From contig JAQSEB010000023.1 in assembly GCA_030063045.1 (NCBI GenBank), positions 1,798,001 through 1,862,000 on the forward strand: DNA of 64,000 bases. Direction: 5' to 3'. The DNA comes from Pratylenchus scribneri (taxonomy: Eukaryota > Nematoda > Chromadorea > Rhabditida > Pratylenchidae). A program made the translations under genes and the position numbers. The notes under the pieces were generated by a model. The model made no database searches. It worked only from the letters and a program-made list of their open reading frames with translations, and was not told where the DNA came from. Of this stretch, positions 1-12,086 are shown piece by piece; position 1 is the first letter of the stretch, and each line of letters starts with the position of its first letter.

Positions 1-1611
1 CTTTCCGGAAAGGGATTGTAATTCTAATTTGGTTCCGAAAAATTCATAAGAATATTTATTTATAAACTTAATAAGTATTCCAAAGAATCAACCAACCAAA
101 TATCTGCTCCATCCGTCTGATTAATCCAGGGTTTTGTGCCATAGATTGCTTCCTGATTGACTTGAACCCATTGTCCAAATGCCCGGAGGCGTTCCTCGAA
201 AATGGGCACAATTCTTCCAGTATGATCTGGTCCAACATTCAAAAGCATATTTCCACCGCATGAAATTGTTCGAGCCAATTGGGTGATCATTTCCTTGAGG
301 GTCAACACATCTGAAGACTAAAAGAGGATTAATTTATTTCAAATTCCCTTCTCTTTACTCGAATATCACGTCGATAGCCCCAAGAAGATTTGTCGAGCTG
401 AAAAAATTTATTTGAAACTAAATCAAAGGAACTCTTACAGTTAAGCAATTTTCCCATTTCCTTGGTTGTAAATGGCCGGGATCTAAAATAAATGCATGGA
501 GCATGGCCTATTACCAAAAACTTCCTAACCATAATGATCGCCGTAGGTCATGAATCCACCATGTTTACCGGGCATTCCAATTCCCCAACGATCATTCACA
601 CAAACGGTGTCCTTGACTGGACTAAAATGAAAAAAGGATAAAGCATCCAAATGATGGTTGACGGAGGGGACCTATCATTGTAGAGCCAGGCAAGAAAATT
701 GCGGGCACTCCAATAGTCATCGGACATTTCCCAATCTCCGTCGCTCCAAATGACTTCCGGCTGATATTGGTTGACAATTTCCAACAATTGGGGATATTGC
801 ACTTGCTGAAAATGGAAATTTGATACAATTCTTTGAATCCTAAAAATGAATTTTGCCTGTGGAAAATCCTTGGTTCCCATCTTTTTGTCCCTCAAATAAA
901 GTGGATGGAACCAGTCCATTTCAGAGAAGTACAAGCCAAAATGAAGACCTTTGGAGCGGATGCCCTCGGCCAATTCTTTCACTAAATCCCTGTGAGGGCC
1001 AATCTAATAAATTCATTTAAATGTTAAAAGATTGACACACAAACATCCATGGCATTCCAATTCCAACTCGTGGCACTTGGCCACATCGTAAAGCCTTCAT
1101 GATGTTTTGAAGTCAACACAAAATACCGCGCCCCAGAGGCTTTAATGATGTCGGCAAATTGTTGGGCATCAAAGTCGATTGCCGTGAACTGAATTGCTCA
1201 AATATTTTCAAATAGAATGGAATATTGAAAAACCAAATTGGCAAAATCGGCATAGGTTGTCCCATTTGGGTAATGTTTTTGCATGAATTTTATGCAGCCA
1301 CCATCCTTCTCATGCTGCCATCGCCACCAAAACTTAAATAATTGACAAAATTACTTGCAATTCTGCTGGCCATTCCGATTACCCATTCCGATCCGTATGC
1401 GGGCACGGAATACACACCCCAATGTGAGAAAATGCCGAATTTGACATCGTCAAACCATGTGGGTACGGGACGAGAGTCGATGGAGGGCCAATCCGGCTAT
1501 AGGAGAGAATTAATTCCTCTGGATTAGTTCAATTAACCTAAGAGATATACCCACCGTATAAGTGCCAAAAGTGGAAAGTATGGATAAAATAAATATGGCC
1601 AACGGCAACAT
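1..1611 (-). CDS. Alpha-L-fucosidase (GH29), C-terminus beyond left edge
   Basis: Lysosomal or secreted glycosidase removing alpha-L-fucose from glycoproteins. Ten exons are visible: 1611-1555, 1496-1383, 1332-1234, 1188-1045, 1003-857, 805-672, 621-530, 482-439, 397-359 and 317 to about 97, about 365 residues. Translation starts at 1611 with a hydrophobic signal peptide ([16 protein letters not shown]). GH29 landmarks follow in order: [23 protein letters not shown] joined to [35 protein letters not shown], the nucleophile segment VIWSDGDWE (Asp of WSDG), [14 protein letters not shown], and [20 protein letters not shown]. The frame stops after GADIW, where a donor near base 97 sends the C-terminal beta domain (roughly 100 residues) off the window. 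One intron (806-856) has a GC donor and is in frame without a stop, so it may be retained in some transcripts. Family assignment is firm; tissue role is not inferable. Confidence 0.93.
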
Positions 1612-2150
1612 CACACTGGAATTGTTCAAAAAGAAAGCAATTTGAATTGTTATGAAGGGCAATTTCCAATTTGATTGGGCGGAAAATGTTTTTTGAAGGG
1701 GAAAAATTCCACTGAACTAATTTGGATCGATGAATGGAATTGGTTGGAGGAGGAAGGAATGAAAATAAAAGCAATGAAAATGCTTTTTTGTGAATTCAAA
1801 GGGGCGATTAATCGACAAGCAAAATGGTTTGGAGTTCGGTTCAAAAAATCCCAAATAACACACAATTCTGACTAAATAGCCACTTTCCTTATCTAGGAAA
1901 TGTCGGGGGTTGGGGGCAGGAGGAAATGGTGGAGATAAGGGAGGCCAAAAACAATTTCTGCTTCTTCTAAATAATTTTCCTCTCATTTTTTCCAGGAATA
2001 ATTTGTTTTGAGAATTATTTTTTTATCGATAAATAGAGACAATGGATTATATAAAAAATGGAAAAAAATTGAAATGAAAATTAGATTCTTCCTAATCCTC
2101 TGTTCATTTTTCTGCTCACATTCCATGGATTAGTGTGCCTGTTATGTTGT
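1612..2150. other. Intergenic: fucosidase start to RhoGAP stop
   Basis: This gap holds the upstream region of the fucosidase gene and the 3' end of the RhoGAP gene. Reading frames here are short and have no family resemblance. No RNA gene or repeat was recognised. Confidence 0.5.
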
Positions 2151-3833
2151 TCATTTCATAGGGGTGAATGCCTGAATAAAATAGAATTAATTAATTTAAT
2201 TAATTGGAAAATTATTTAAATTATTTGGGAACATTTAAATAATTTATGTTTTAAAAATTAATTTTCCTAAAATAATCCCAAATTAACTCTACCTTTAAAA
2301 GCTGCGATGCCATTTTATGCCTTTGAGGAACACCCAATTTTTGGCGTTGTTCGCTTCGAATTTTTTTGAGTAATTTCTTTCTGGTTGGTCCATCTCGCAT
2401 TGAGGCAATTTCTGCTGCCAATTTTGCCATTTCCATTTCGGTTGTTGATCGTCTCGGTGTTGGCACTCGTTCGGAACAGGATTGGACCATCACAATTTCG
2501 GGGTCATCCTCCGCCGCTTGATTCTTTCTGCTGGGCGTCTATTTGGCAAAAAAAATTAATTATTGATTAAAATTGTACCAAACCAAGAATGGAGAAGAGA
2601 ATATGCTGCCGCCACTGGCATTCATCTCAACTGCCTGATTATTCAAGGTGGCATCCAATGTTTGGAGCAATTCATCGGAGAGATGAAAAAGTTCGATGGA
2701 ATTGTGCAAAAGCAATGGGAAAAGACGGCCAAAACGGACAATCTCCTCTTTGGCTTCTTCCATATTGTTGTGTTCCTTAAAATGGGAAATTAATTTTAAT
2801 TAATATTTAAATTCTCACTTTGGAGACGGGAAAAATATATGAGCAGAAGAGCAGCCCCAAATTGCTTATGTCCATTTTGTTTTCCTCCGAATGCGCAGCC
2901 ACCTTCGCCAAATGTGTGATCAACGCCTCCAAGCATCGTTTGTGGTGTTCGGGGATGAAATAAACGAGGATTTGCAGTGCTTTGAACAGTCGATCATCGC
3001 AGTCTGCTTCAATTCCATCCGTTTGTTTGCTGGTCGATTCTAAAAGGAAATATTATTTTTTAGAACATTTGATGATTTATTGCTAACACTAGTGAGTTTC
3101 GTATTTTGTTACTGCAGGTATAAAAATGCCTTAAAAGTGGTTACAGAGCCTGTGAAAAAATACCTTCCTTAGAGCGGATTCGAACCCGAGACCTAAATTT
3201 TGCGGTCCCCATTTGGGTCGTAAATTTTTAAATAATTTTTTTTGTTATCTTCGTTATCTATTCCGCCTAAAACTAGTCCTAATGCAGCCTTTAAGCCAAA
3301 AACCTCAAACCTGTAATATCCAGCAGTGCTGTCCGCTGTGATTGTGGAAAAAGTGTGTCTGGCATTTTTCTTAGCAAACATTTGATGCAACTGGCTTTGT
3401 CCTCTGCTGATAGCTCGAAAATGAAATAAAGCTTCTGAAATAAGTGTTAAATTATTAATAAAAATAATATAATAACCAGTGGTGTTCCTTGGGCATTTTC
3501 GATGATGCTGAGTGCATTTTGTTGGGATGCCAAATTGCCAGAAATTCTGTAAAGTCCGCGAACGAGATATTCTTAAATTAATAATTTAATTTGGTGAAAA
3601 AATTAATTTTAAATAAACCTTGATCTCTAAATGAATCAATTAATGTTCTAATTGTTTGGACTGTTTTCGCTGCTTCCTTTTCATTTCCATTTATTCGGCC
3701 ACTTAAAGCATCTTCAGCATCCTCTTTTAATAAATTGTTCTGAAAAAAATTAAATATTTATTTATATATAAATGGTAAAACTCACTGAATATTTGCTCAG
3801 TAAAGCAACAGCTGAAGCTGTAAATGCATTCAT
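2151..3833 (-). CDS. RhoGAP-domain protein, possibly ARHGAP19-like
   Basis: GTPase-activating protein for Rho-family GTPases. Spliced from ATG 3833 through exons ending near 3786, then about 3739-3620, 3572-3482, 3435-3320, 3040-2820, 2780-2580, 2535-2295 and a last short exon ending at TGA 2151. The RhoGAP fold is clear: LYRISGN with the catalytic arginine finger, then LLRKMPDTLFP (the family's R-LPEPL step), and finally VAAHSEENKMDISNLGLLF, the conserved asparagine/NKM segment. The C-terminal part is charged and helical (ending AFTPMK). The overall plan, a compact GAP domain near the N-terminus followed by a basic tail, resembles ARHGAP19, but that subfamily call is only a guess. The intron 3041-3319 carries a dispersed tRNA-B-box-like repeat. 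The gene is divergent from the proline-rich gene at 4239, leaving 405 bases for a shared promoter. Confidence 0.85.
3105..3245 (-). repeat. Dispersed B-box-like element, copy 1 (RhoGAP intron)
   Basis: Contains the family signature: CCTTCCTTAGAGC, then GGATTCGAACCCGAGACC, then TAAATTTTGC, preceded by a run of the type TACTGCAGGTATAAAAATG and followed by an AT-rich tail. The central word resembles a Pol III B box (GGTTCGANTCC). Matching copies lie in introns of at least seven other genes in the window. Confidence 0.8.
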
Positions 3834-4238
3834 AATTAGTATTTTTTGTTAAGGATTTCAAATTCAATCTAAATTTGCTTAAACTTTAATTTTTATTAAA
3901 TCATTACAAGGCAAATTATGGAGAAGGAATTTGGAGGAAAACAACGAAACTAAAAATGACCTAGACCTTAAATTAGCTTGACCTTTTTGCTTTTTTTTTT
4001 TCCACCTTCCTTCCACTTCCACCTCGATTTATATATTTGAATGATTTTTTTCCCGTCATTATTGGCAAAAAGAAAATAAAAAAATGACAAAAAATCCCTT
4101 AAGGTTTTTTTTCGGTTTTTCCGATTCAATTTTTCCGTATTCCGTCTTTCGTGTTAAGTTAGCATTGATTTACGAGTTTTTCTAAAATCTCGACTTTTCG
4201 AATTTAAGAGAAATGACTCAACCCTATAATCTGATCGA
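3834..4238. promoter_or_regulatory. Divergent intergenic region, candidate bidirectional promoter
   Basis: The 405 bases separate the starts of the minus-strand RhoGAP gene and the plus-strand proline-rich gene. It is AT-rich with long T runs near 3985-4050 and 4100-4130. No TATA-like or named operator could be identified. A short upstream reading frame (4213-4242) ends overlapping the ATG of the proline-rich gene. Confidence 0.45.
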
Positions 4239-7200
4239 ATGAGCATGCAACAACAAAATAAGAAGTCTAAAATTAATGCGAAATTGCCAACTAGTTCGGA
4301 TTCAGTAGCTAATCAAAAAATGAGGCAAAATGGCAAGGTCATTGTGAAACAAAAGGTAAAATTTATCTCGTTAGATTATAATTAATTTAATTAAACATCA
4401 ATAATTTAGAACGAAAAACCAGCAATACCCGAAGCGAAGATCGGCGTAAAAAGAAAATCAGAAGCAATTCCTCCAGCTGAGAATAACATTGATACGCCAA
4501 CCAAACGACGACAACCAGCATCAGGGAAATTAACGGTTGTTAAAAATGCTGCTGCCAATTCGATAGGAAGAAGTCCACAAAAACAGCAGCAAAAACCAAT
4601 CAGAAAAGAGGCAAAAGTCACTGCCAATAAAACAACAAAACAAACTGCCCCAGCACAAATAAACAACAACAAAAATAGTGACTTCAATCCATTGGACAAT
4701 ATTTTAAATGAAATTGATGCATTCGACACTACAAATAAACCAAAACCGAAAAAGAAACGCCAAAAGGCACCGAAAATTGGTAATTTACATTATTATTTTA
4801 TAAATCAATAAATCACTCCTTAAAAAGAGAGTCCAATTGAGACTGAAGAAGGGACTGGGCCATGTTCAAGTCAACAATTGCCATTGCCATCTACGCCAAT
4901 GCCAAATCCAATTAGGCCTTTGAATCGATTGGAATTGCAAAGACAGGAACAAGACAATACAATGGTTCAACTCTTTTTACATCGAGACGATTTGATGGAA
5001 CGAATATTGGCCTATAAAATGCTGCGAGGCAGAGTGGAGTCATATTTGACGATGAAGGCAAAAATCGATTTGAATAGTTGCATCATACCAGAATATGAGG
5101 TCATTTTTCATATTTATTAGAGGAATTATTTAGTTTATTGAATTATAAATGCCCTAGACCCTAGGGCTTTGGCTTGGCTAGAGTTTATTAAGAAAATTTT
5201 ATCAAATAAAAAATTTCACAAAATTTTCAACCCAAGGGGAGATCTCATCCTAATTTTTACAAAAATTAGGTCTCAGTTCTCGGGTTCGAATCCGCTCCGA
5301 GGACAATAATTTTTTTCGGGTTTGAATCACTTTTATGCATGTTTATACTTTATACTACAATATAGACGAAAAAACATCTTATAATAAACATAAAGGTACC
5401 AAATTTTCATTTAGATACGACCCGATCTTGTTGACCCAGTCTCGGCTCTTCTTCATCCCAAATTGGAACCATTCATCAAAGAAGAGGCAGAAAGCACCGA
5501 AATTGATCCGCCACAAACGCATCAATCCATGCAAGGCCCAATGACGCCTCCAGGCTCACCAGGCACAAATCAATCCTCAGCGGGCGGCGGAATGGAACAT
5601 CATCACCACCATGGACATCGTCATCATCATCATCGGGAAGATGGTCCATCCGGGAGTGCTCTTCAGGCTGGAAAATTACATGTTTTATTTTTGTTTTATT
5701 TTGTAAATTAATTCAATTTTTTAGGCGTCTAATTCCAGCGAAGAAATGCTTCGTAAATTTGGTGCACTAATGGGCGTTCCGGAAGAGAGGTTAGAATTGT
5801 TCCATATTTATTATAATTAAGCATTATTTTTATAGAATACGAAGTTTACTGGGCGAAGATTTCGAAAAGGTTGGAAGTTTGAAAACCGAAGAATTTCTGG
5901 AAACATTTCGGGATTCGCTGAAGCATTTGGCTGAAAAGAAGGAACACGGAGGAATTTTCAAAAGGTTTTTAAAACTTAATTTTTATTTTAATTGTCAAAC
6001 TATTTTTAAGCCCCGCTCCAAGCACATCGCAAATCAAGGATGAAGCAAATTCCTTCCTGGATTCGACTGGACCAAGTCGACCTATCTTCAATCAATTCCA
6101 ACAGCAAAATGTCAAACAAAATACGGTGAGCGATGTGATGGAAGCGGCTATGGACATTAGCAGCGAATCGAGCCGGAGTTCATCTTCATCCGGCCTATTT
6201 TTGCCTCCACCACCGGCCCCTCCGCCAATGTTACCACCGCCTTCTTCTACAATTCAGCAACTGGAGCCTCCACCACCTCCTCCACCAATTATTGGTTTGT
6301 TCATGAATAATTTAGAAAAAAGAGAAATATTTAATGTCGAAAAGATTATAACAGGGTTCAATGGTTTATCCTAGATCACCAAACCATATACCACAAACGA
6401 TAGATCTCATCGAATCGCATTGTTTGATAATGGTTTGACTTAGGTTTTTTAAATTAGTTTTGAGCCAAAAACAATAAGATGGTTTAAGCGGTTTAATTTA
6501 AAACCCTTATTTTATCAAATCATTGCAAATTAAATTATATACCAATCGACACCTCTTGATGAGATCAATCGATTGGTTGAATGTGGTTTTGGTTTAGTGG
6601 TTCAGGCTTCAGGACAAACCATTGAACCGCTAGTCTTTTCGCCATTCAAATTAAATGCTACCCATTTAAAATATATTTTGAACATTTCCAGATGAGAATG
6701 CAACATTGAAATGTGATGATGAGCCAATTCCACCGCCTCCACCTCCAATATTGCCGCCAAATGATGAACCATCCACATCGCACAACACTCCACCGGTCCA
6801 CCCACCACCGGCAATCCAGCACAACAAACCAACGAGACGTTTTCCAATCCAAAGGCCGCAAAGACGTCCTTCAAATGCGGTCATTCGGAAACAACAACGA
6901 AGAATACCGCCGGATCAACAAGGACCCGTCCGGAATCGAAGAGGAAGAGGAGGAATGCCCCAAAACAATAATCGAATGATGAGGGATGCGGGCGGCTTAA
7001 AAAATCGACCAACAATTGCAAATTCACAACAAAATCAAGGAGGCCAGCAATTGGAAGCATCGATGACGGCAGCTTGTGCCCGGCCAATTTCTCTGCTTTC
7101 TTTGGACATTAAAGCACCAATGGCAGCAAAACAACAATCTCCAAGAAATCCGGCGATGGAAGAGGGCCAACAAAATAATTTATCCCATTCATCCATTCAA

Positions 7201-7950
7201 ATTGAGCAAGGAATGCAGCCGCCACAATTTAACCCAAAATTACCACCACCCAATCAAATGCACCAAAAACAGCATCCAACAATACAAAATGAGACGGCAA
7301 ATCGAAGCAATCCATCCTCTGCGTCAATGCCACCAACGGAGCCAAGGCTGATGAATTTGAACATGGATTTCATAAAGAATACACCGCCTCCACCAATACC
7401 GGAGAACATCAGAAAACAACTGCCTAATAGAACAGAAAATCAGGTTTAGGAATTTATAAAATCAAAATGAAATTTTGTTAATTTAAAGGCCAATACAATT
7501 CCCATTGCTTCCACATCAATGTCACGGACGCCGCCACCTCCACCGCCACTTCGTCCACCTCAAAAGTTGCTCAGCATGGATTTAAGTGCTCCTCTTCATC
7601 CTCCATCAACATTGATGCGACCAACTCATCCAATTCATCATTTACCGCCTCCAAATTTGGCAATTCCTCTACCCAATCCACCACCACAAATGATGCCATT
7701 TCCACCTCCACCACATCAACAACGAATTCGACCCCCACATCATCAATTGACGGCGGCACCTGGTCCACAAAATCCATCATCGGCGGCTATTCTCAAAACG
7801 GTGGTTCAAGCAATTGGAGGAACTAATCCCACAAAGGAACAACAGCAACCGAAGGGAAGAAGTGAAAACAATGGAGGCAAAATGGCATCATCAAAAATGC
7901 CCACAACAGCAGCAGCAATTGCTTCATCACCTTATGGAAAATTTTTCTAA
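4239..7950 (+). CDS. Large proline-rich protein of unknown function
   Basis: Nine exons join in phase: 4239-4355, 4410-4779, 4828-5099, 5415-5681, 5725-5789, 5836-5964, 6011-6294, 6692-7443 and 7489-7950, giving 905 residues. The N-terminus (about 1-165) is lysine/glutamine-rich and likely nuclear (KPKPKKKRQK). A more conserved-looking helical stretch follows (LMERILAYKMLRGRVESYL). Then comes a histidine-rich run near residue 316 (HHHHHGHRHHHH) and a second helical patch (FLETFRDSLKHLAEKK). The last 500 residues are polyproline tracts (PPPPPPPI, PPPPPPLRPP) mixed with Asn/Gln. I do not recognise the family. The helical patches recall, weakly, the BOD1/SHG1 type, which is not enough for a call. 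The intron 6295-6691 holds a terminal-inverted-repeat element and intron 5100-5414 a B-box-like repeat. Confidence 0.8.
5215..5385 (+). repeat. Dispersed B-box-like element, copy 2
   Basis: Reverse orientation of copy 1: AGGTCTCAGTTCTCGGG, then GTTCGAATCCGCTCCGAGG, then a T run and TTTATACTTTATACTAC ending TATAGACGA. It lies in the intron 5100-5414 of the proline-rich gene. Confidence 0.75.
6340..6650 (+). mobile_element. Non-autonomous inverted-repeat element (MITE-like), copy 1
   Basis: The left end reads GAAAAGATTATAACAGGGTT then CAATGGTTTATCCTAGA. The right end, reverse-complemented, reads GGCGAAAAGACTAGCGGTTC then AATGGTTTGTCC. These imperfect terminal inverted repeats of about 30 bases bound an AT-rich interior with no coding potential. 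A homologous copy with the same ends is at 26085-26400. It sits in an intron of the proline-rich gene. Confidence 0.75.
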
Positions 7951-8301
7951 TTTTTCTTATCCACAAATGCTCATATTTTTCACACAATTTTATTAATGTT
8001 TCATATTCTTAATATTCTTTTATCTGAATATTCTCTTTCCCATTGAAATGATTATAAATTTTTATCCACCCTCTTTGGCCAAAAACATATTGTATATTTA
8101 TATATTCTCTATTGCCTAAATTTTTTTGTGAATTTAGTCACATGAATACAATAAATTTTTATCTGCTTATAATAAATATGCTCGAAAACAACAATTTAAT
8201 TAGGAAACAAAAAGAAATAATCATCATTTAGTTAGGTCAAAAATATTCTTCTCATCCATTTTTGTTCATTCCAAATATATATTGATCGGTCAGTAGTCCG
8301 G
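7951..8301. terminator. Convergent 3' ends of proline-rich and AsnRS genes
   Basis: AT-rich stretch between two convergent stop codons. It contains polyadenylation-like words AATAAA on the plus strand near 8150-8180 and, on the minus strand, signals of weaker form. No gene seen. Confidence 0.5.
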
Positions 8302-10278
8302 TCAAGGTGCACATCGACCAATGTATCGAGGGTAGAGGCAAACATCCCGGATGTGGTGTTGATTGGCCAGCCAGCACACGAATCGCTCTAGACCGAGGCC
8401 GAAACCACCGTGTGGGCAGCCTCCATATTTGCGTTGGTCCACGTACCAATAGTAGTGTTTTGGATCGATTTGGGCACGGTTGAAGGCGTCCAGCAATTCT
8501 GCTTCCTTCCAAATCCTCATCGAAGCTCCAACGATTTCGCCAACCCCGGGCATCAGCAAATCCACTGCTTCCGTCAGGTCGGGTTGATCTTCGCACCGGG
8601 ACATGTAGAAGGATTTGATGCCGGCTGGGAATCGGTTCAACATAATTGGCTGGAATTTTTTTCATTAAAAATTGAATAAATATGGCTTAAACCTGTCCAA
8701 TAGTGTCGGTCATTTGTCGTTCTGGTCCCTCGGGAATGTCCTCCCCAAATTGGAATGGTTTTCCCTCCTCATTGTGCACATTGTTCTTTTGAAGCCATTC
8801 AATTGCCTCCGCATAGGACATTCGGAGGAATGGGCGTTTTGGTACGAGAAATTCACGTTTCATCTCCGGGTCCTAATGTTTAAATAAATTTTTGTGCTCT
8901 CTAAAATTAATTTTTCAAACCTTTGGTGCGTTCCATTGCTGCAGAATTAGTTCCCGAATTTCCGGATCAGCCATTGTCCTTTCCACAGTGTCGCATACCA
9001 AATCCTCAATTCGATCCATTAGCTCTTAAAAATTAATTTTAAAACATAAAATTATATCGGTGCTCACCATCAAAAGTGATGAATGCGAATTCGCCTTCCA
9101 CGTGGGAATATTCGGCCAAATGTCGACGAGTCCTGGACTTTTCAGCCCGGTAGGATTGAGCAATGCAATAACAATCGCCGAGTGAGGAAAGGCAACTCTC
9201 CAGGTAGAGTTGGGAAGATTGCGTCAAATAGGCAGGTTCGCCGAAGAAATCCAGTGAAAACAATGTGGAACCACCTTCAACCTGTAAAACAAAAAACATT
9301 AAATTTTTCAAAAATTTTTTTTGTAAAGTTATTACCTGTGTCTGAACGAGTGTTGGTGGAAATACTTCCGTGTATTTCTTCGAATGGAAATGTTCTCGCA
9401 TCGCCCTGGTCACGGCTGCCCGAATTCGCAAAATTGCTGAGCAATTCTCGCCTCTGATCACCAAATGGCGATTGTCCAGCTTCACATCCACATTTGCCTC
9501 CACATTTAACACATTATCGATGCCGCCAGCCGGTGCCGTATGAATCAGCTCCCAATAATCGACGACCAATTCAATGCCGCCTGGTGCGGTTTTTCCCTCA
9601 GGAAGTTTGTTGACCTAAACTTTTTCTGTTTTTGACATTCAAAATTTTAAAAAAAACCTCTCCATAAACACAAATAGAGCTTTCGGTGTTGAGCGTCAGA
9701 GCATCATAAGTTTGGCAGAGTAGACCGGTGAGAACACTTTGCAAGAAACCAGTGCCATCGCGAATGACGATAAACATCAAATCTTTGCCTAAAAATCACA
9801 AATATAAATTGCAAAAAATTGAGTAATTGATACGTTGTTGCCGAATGCGATGTACGAAACCGCAAATTTTGACCCTTCTACCGCAAAGTTCTGGGCAATC
9901 ACGAATTTTCACCTTTTTCGCTTCTGGTAATGTTTGATTTTGGGTGAGTTGAATCTTCTTTGCTTCTTCCAATTTCTTTTCATTGCTTTCCATGGTTTTG
10001 GCAGTCTTTTCGCGGGCTCTTTCATTCTTTTTCTTTTCTTGTTCAAACCTTCCGATTGCTTTCTTCATTGCCGACTTTGATGGTTTTTCCCATTCTTTTG
10101 GACCTCCATCAGCTTCTTCTTCTTTTCCTGTTAACGTTGACACACGGAAATCGGCCTCCGTTGATTCGGCTAATTGCATGGCTCGTAATAAAGAGTTCAA
10201 TGGTTTCAATTCGGTTCCATCTCCAGTTTCATCGTTCCCAGTAATATGACAGATGTAAAACATTTTTGATTCGGACAT
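8302..10278 (-). CDS. NARS1: Asparaginyl-tRNA synthetase, cytosolic
   Basis: Class II synthetase that charges tRNA-Asn with asparagine. Seven exons (10278-9834, 9788-9658, 9614-9336, 9281-9068, 9024-8921, 8872-8693, 8649-8302) join in phase to 566 residues, close to the animal cytosolic length. The eukaryote-specific N-terminal region is present: a lysine/glutamate-rich helix after [19 protein letters not shown]. The anticodon-binding OB fold follows ([20 protein letters not shown], with [11 protein letters not shown]). The catalytic core shows the aspartate-family motif 2 ([21 protein letters not shown]) region, [16 protein letters not shown], and motif 3 as [14 protein letters not shown]. 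The C-terminus, [14 protein letters not shown], is the standard ending. It is complete with no frameshift. It faces the proline-rich gene tail to tail. Confidence 0.97.
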
Positions 10279-11382
10279 TTTAGCAAAATAAAATTAAATC
10301 GTTTAAAGCTAAAAAGGTATTCTTTTATATTTTTTTTAAGTATTATTGAGAAAGATGCATGTGAGAATGAAAACAATTTAAAAGGACATTTTTTGATGAT
10401 GCAATCCTCTCGCCCAATTGAGGATTTGACTTAGCTTATTGGTTTTATTTTTTTAAGCAATAATCAATGAATAAGTTCAAAATGAAATGAATTGAACGAT
10501 CTATGATGAATGATGATGAAGAAGATGAAGGCAAATTTAATGTTGAAAAAGTGGCAAATTTTACGTTTGATTTAATATAATTCCCTCTTTTTGGTACAAA
10601 ATTAAACCAACCATTATATCTATCCATCATTACATTAATCTTAAAAACTTCGGATGCTAATGTTAAAAATAAACCCAAAAATGAGGCCAATAGGCAGCCC
10701 TGCTGGCCTTTCCAATCCATTCTTTTCATTGAAATCTACAAAACAGAAAAGGGATGGGAAATCAGCGGAATTGGTAAAATCAAGTGATTTTTATGGGTCC
10801 ATCATCACTCATCACAAAGTCGAGACCCATTAAAATTGGTTTGAAGATGGAAATAAAAAATAATATTTACCCCGAGATTGGATTTCCCCGAGTCTATTTT
10901 TCTCAAATTCAATCGCTTTCCTGTCCGGTGCATTTGGCAGTTCACGTGAATTCGATATGACGGGACAACCACTTTCTTTTTTTTTTTTATCAATTCACCT
11001 CATGTGGAGGAAGGAAGCATGACGAGTGGAGGAGGATGGAATGGATTGATGAGGATGGTTATGGTTGGGTACAAATTTTGCCCACCCCAAATGCTACGAA
11101 TTTAGAACGAAAATTGACACATGACTCGTGATTAGTTCTGGGCAAATGCTGCAAAAATTGTAATTTGTGTTCTGATTTACCAAAAATATTTAATTCCTCT
11201 TTAAGATGGTTCATTTTATTTTAGAAAAATCCAAAGGAAACCAATGTGAAATTTATTTTTACAATAAAAAGGTTGGAAGTTGGAAGTGGATCAAATAATT
11301 AAAAGTGATGTTGATTTCTGATGTTTGTTAAATAAATTATTGCATTCTTCAATTTTATTCATCCGATGTTGCCTTCTTCATT
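10279..11382. other. Intergenic, upstream of AsnRS
   Basis: AT-rich. A 94-codon minus-strand frame at 10445-10729 and a 62-codon frame at 10805-10993 lack any family signal and end in low-complexity or poly-lysine runs; I treat both as chance. A GATGAA-rich patch lies at 10500-10530. Nothing else recognised. Confidence 0.45.
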
Positions 11383-12086
11383 TTATTGTTTAGATGGCGG
11401 AAGCATCATATGCATACTGCGGAAATATTCTTCTCGGGTGATAAACGGAGAATCGTCGATGAACATGCGCACATTTTCCTCAAGAGTTCCATTCGTGTCC
11501 GTGTTGTGAAGCCCCATTCCATCATCCGATTCGCTCCATTTAATTCGCTCATCTGAAATTAATTTTAAATATCTTATTTATAACCCTTTAACAAACTCTG
11601 AATCTCAGCATCATTGTCAGAAGACGAAGATGACGAAAATGGCCGACCATTGATGACTTGCACGCTGATATCTCCATCTCCGGGTTGTTCTTCATCACCA
11701 CTGTCCAAGACAAAAATGTTGTCGACGCTCTGTTTGAAATAAATAAATTGACTGAAATATAATTTTGTTTTGCTTACATTATTCCAATCTTCCTTTTCCA
11801 CATTCACGTCCTCCTCTTTGCTGCTTCCTTTTTCCTCTCCTTTGAGTTGTTTAACCTCTTCCATAAGTTTGCGATTCATTTCCTCCAGCTGTTCGGCATA
11901 AACCACAAGTTGTTGATTCTTCATTTCGAGTTGTTCAGCATGATCTTCAAGTTGTTGGTTCTTCATTTCGAGTTGTTGGTTTTTTGCTTCGAGCTCTTCA
12001 GCATAATCGACAAAATAATTGAACATGTTCATCAAATGCTTGAAGTGAATTCTGATGGTTGATATGAGGAAGTTATTAGAAGGCAT
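11383..12086 (-). CDS. Small acidic coiled-coil protein, unrecognised
   Basis: Three exons (12086-11778, 11729 to about 11594, and about 11552-11383) splice in phase. Residues about 28-80 form an obvious heptad coiled coil made of repeated units (LEMKNQQLEDHAEQLEMKNQ), followed by a charged linker (KGEEKGSSKEEDVNVEKED), a serine/aspartate patch (SSSSSSDNDAEIQ) and a tail with WSESDDGMGL and ITREEYFRSMHMMLP. No signal peptide or membrane segment. The coil is almost entirely L/Q/E/N, so database hits to other coils would not be informative. A second short coiled-coil gene of unrelated sequence lies at 51932. Function not inferred. Confidence 0.65.

Noticed and set aside
3160..3200. tRNA gene suggested by GGATTCGAACCC
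   Set aside because: Only the T-arm-like word is present; no acceptor, D or anticodon arms. It belongs to the dispersed repeat family.
10445..10993. Possible small secreted protein on the minus strand
   Set aside because: A hydrophobic stretch is present (LLASFLGLFLTLA) but the frame ends in Ser runs encoded by GATGAA repeats and no in-phase partner exon was found.
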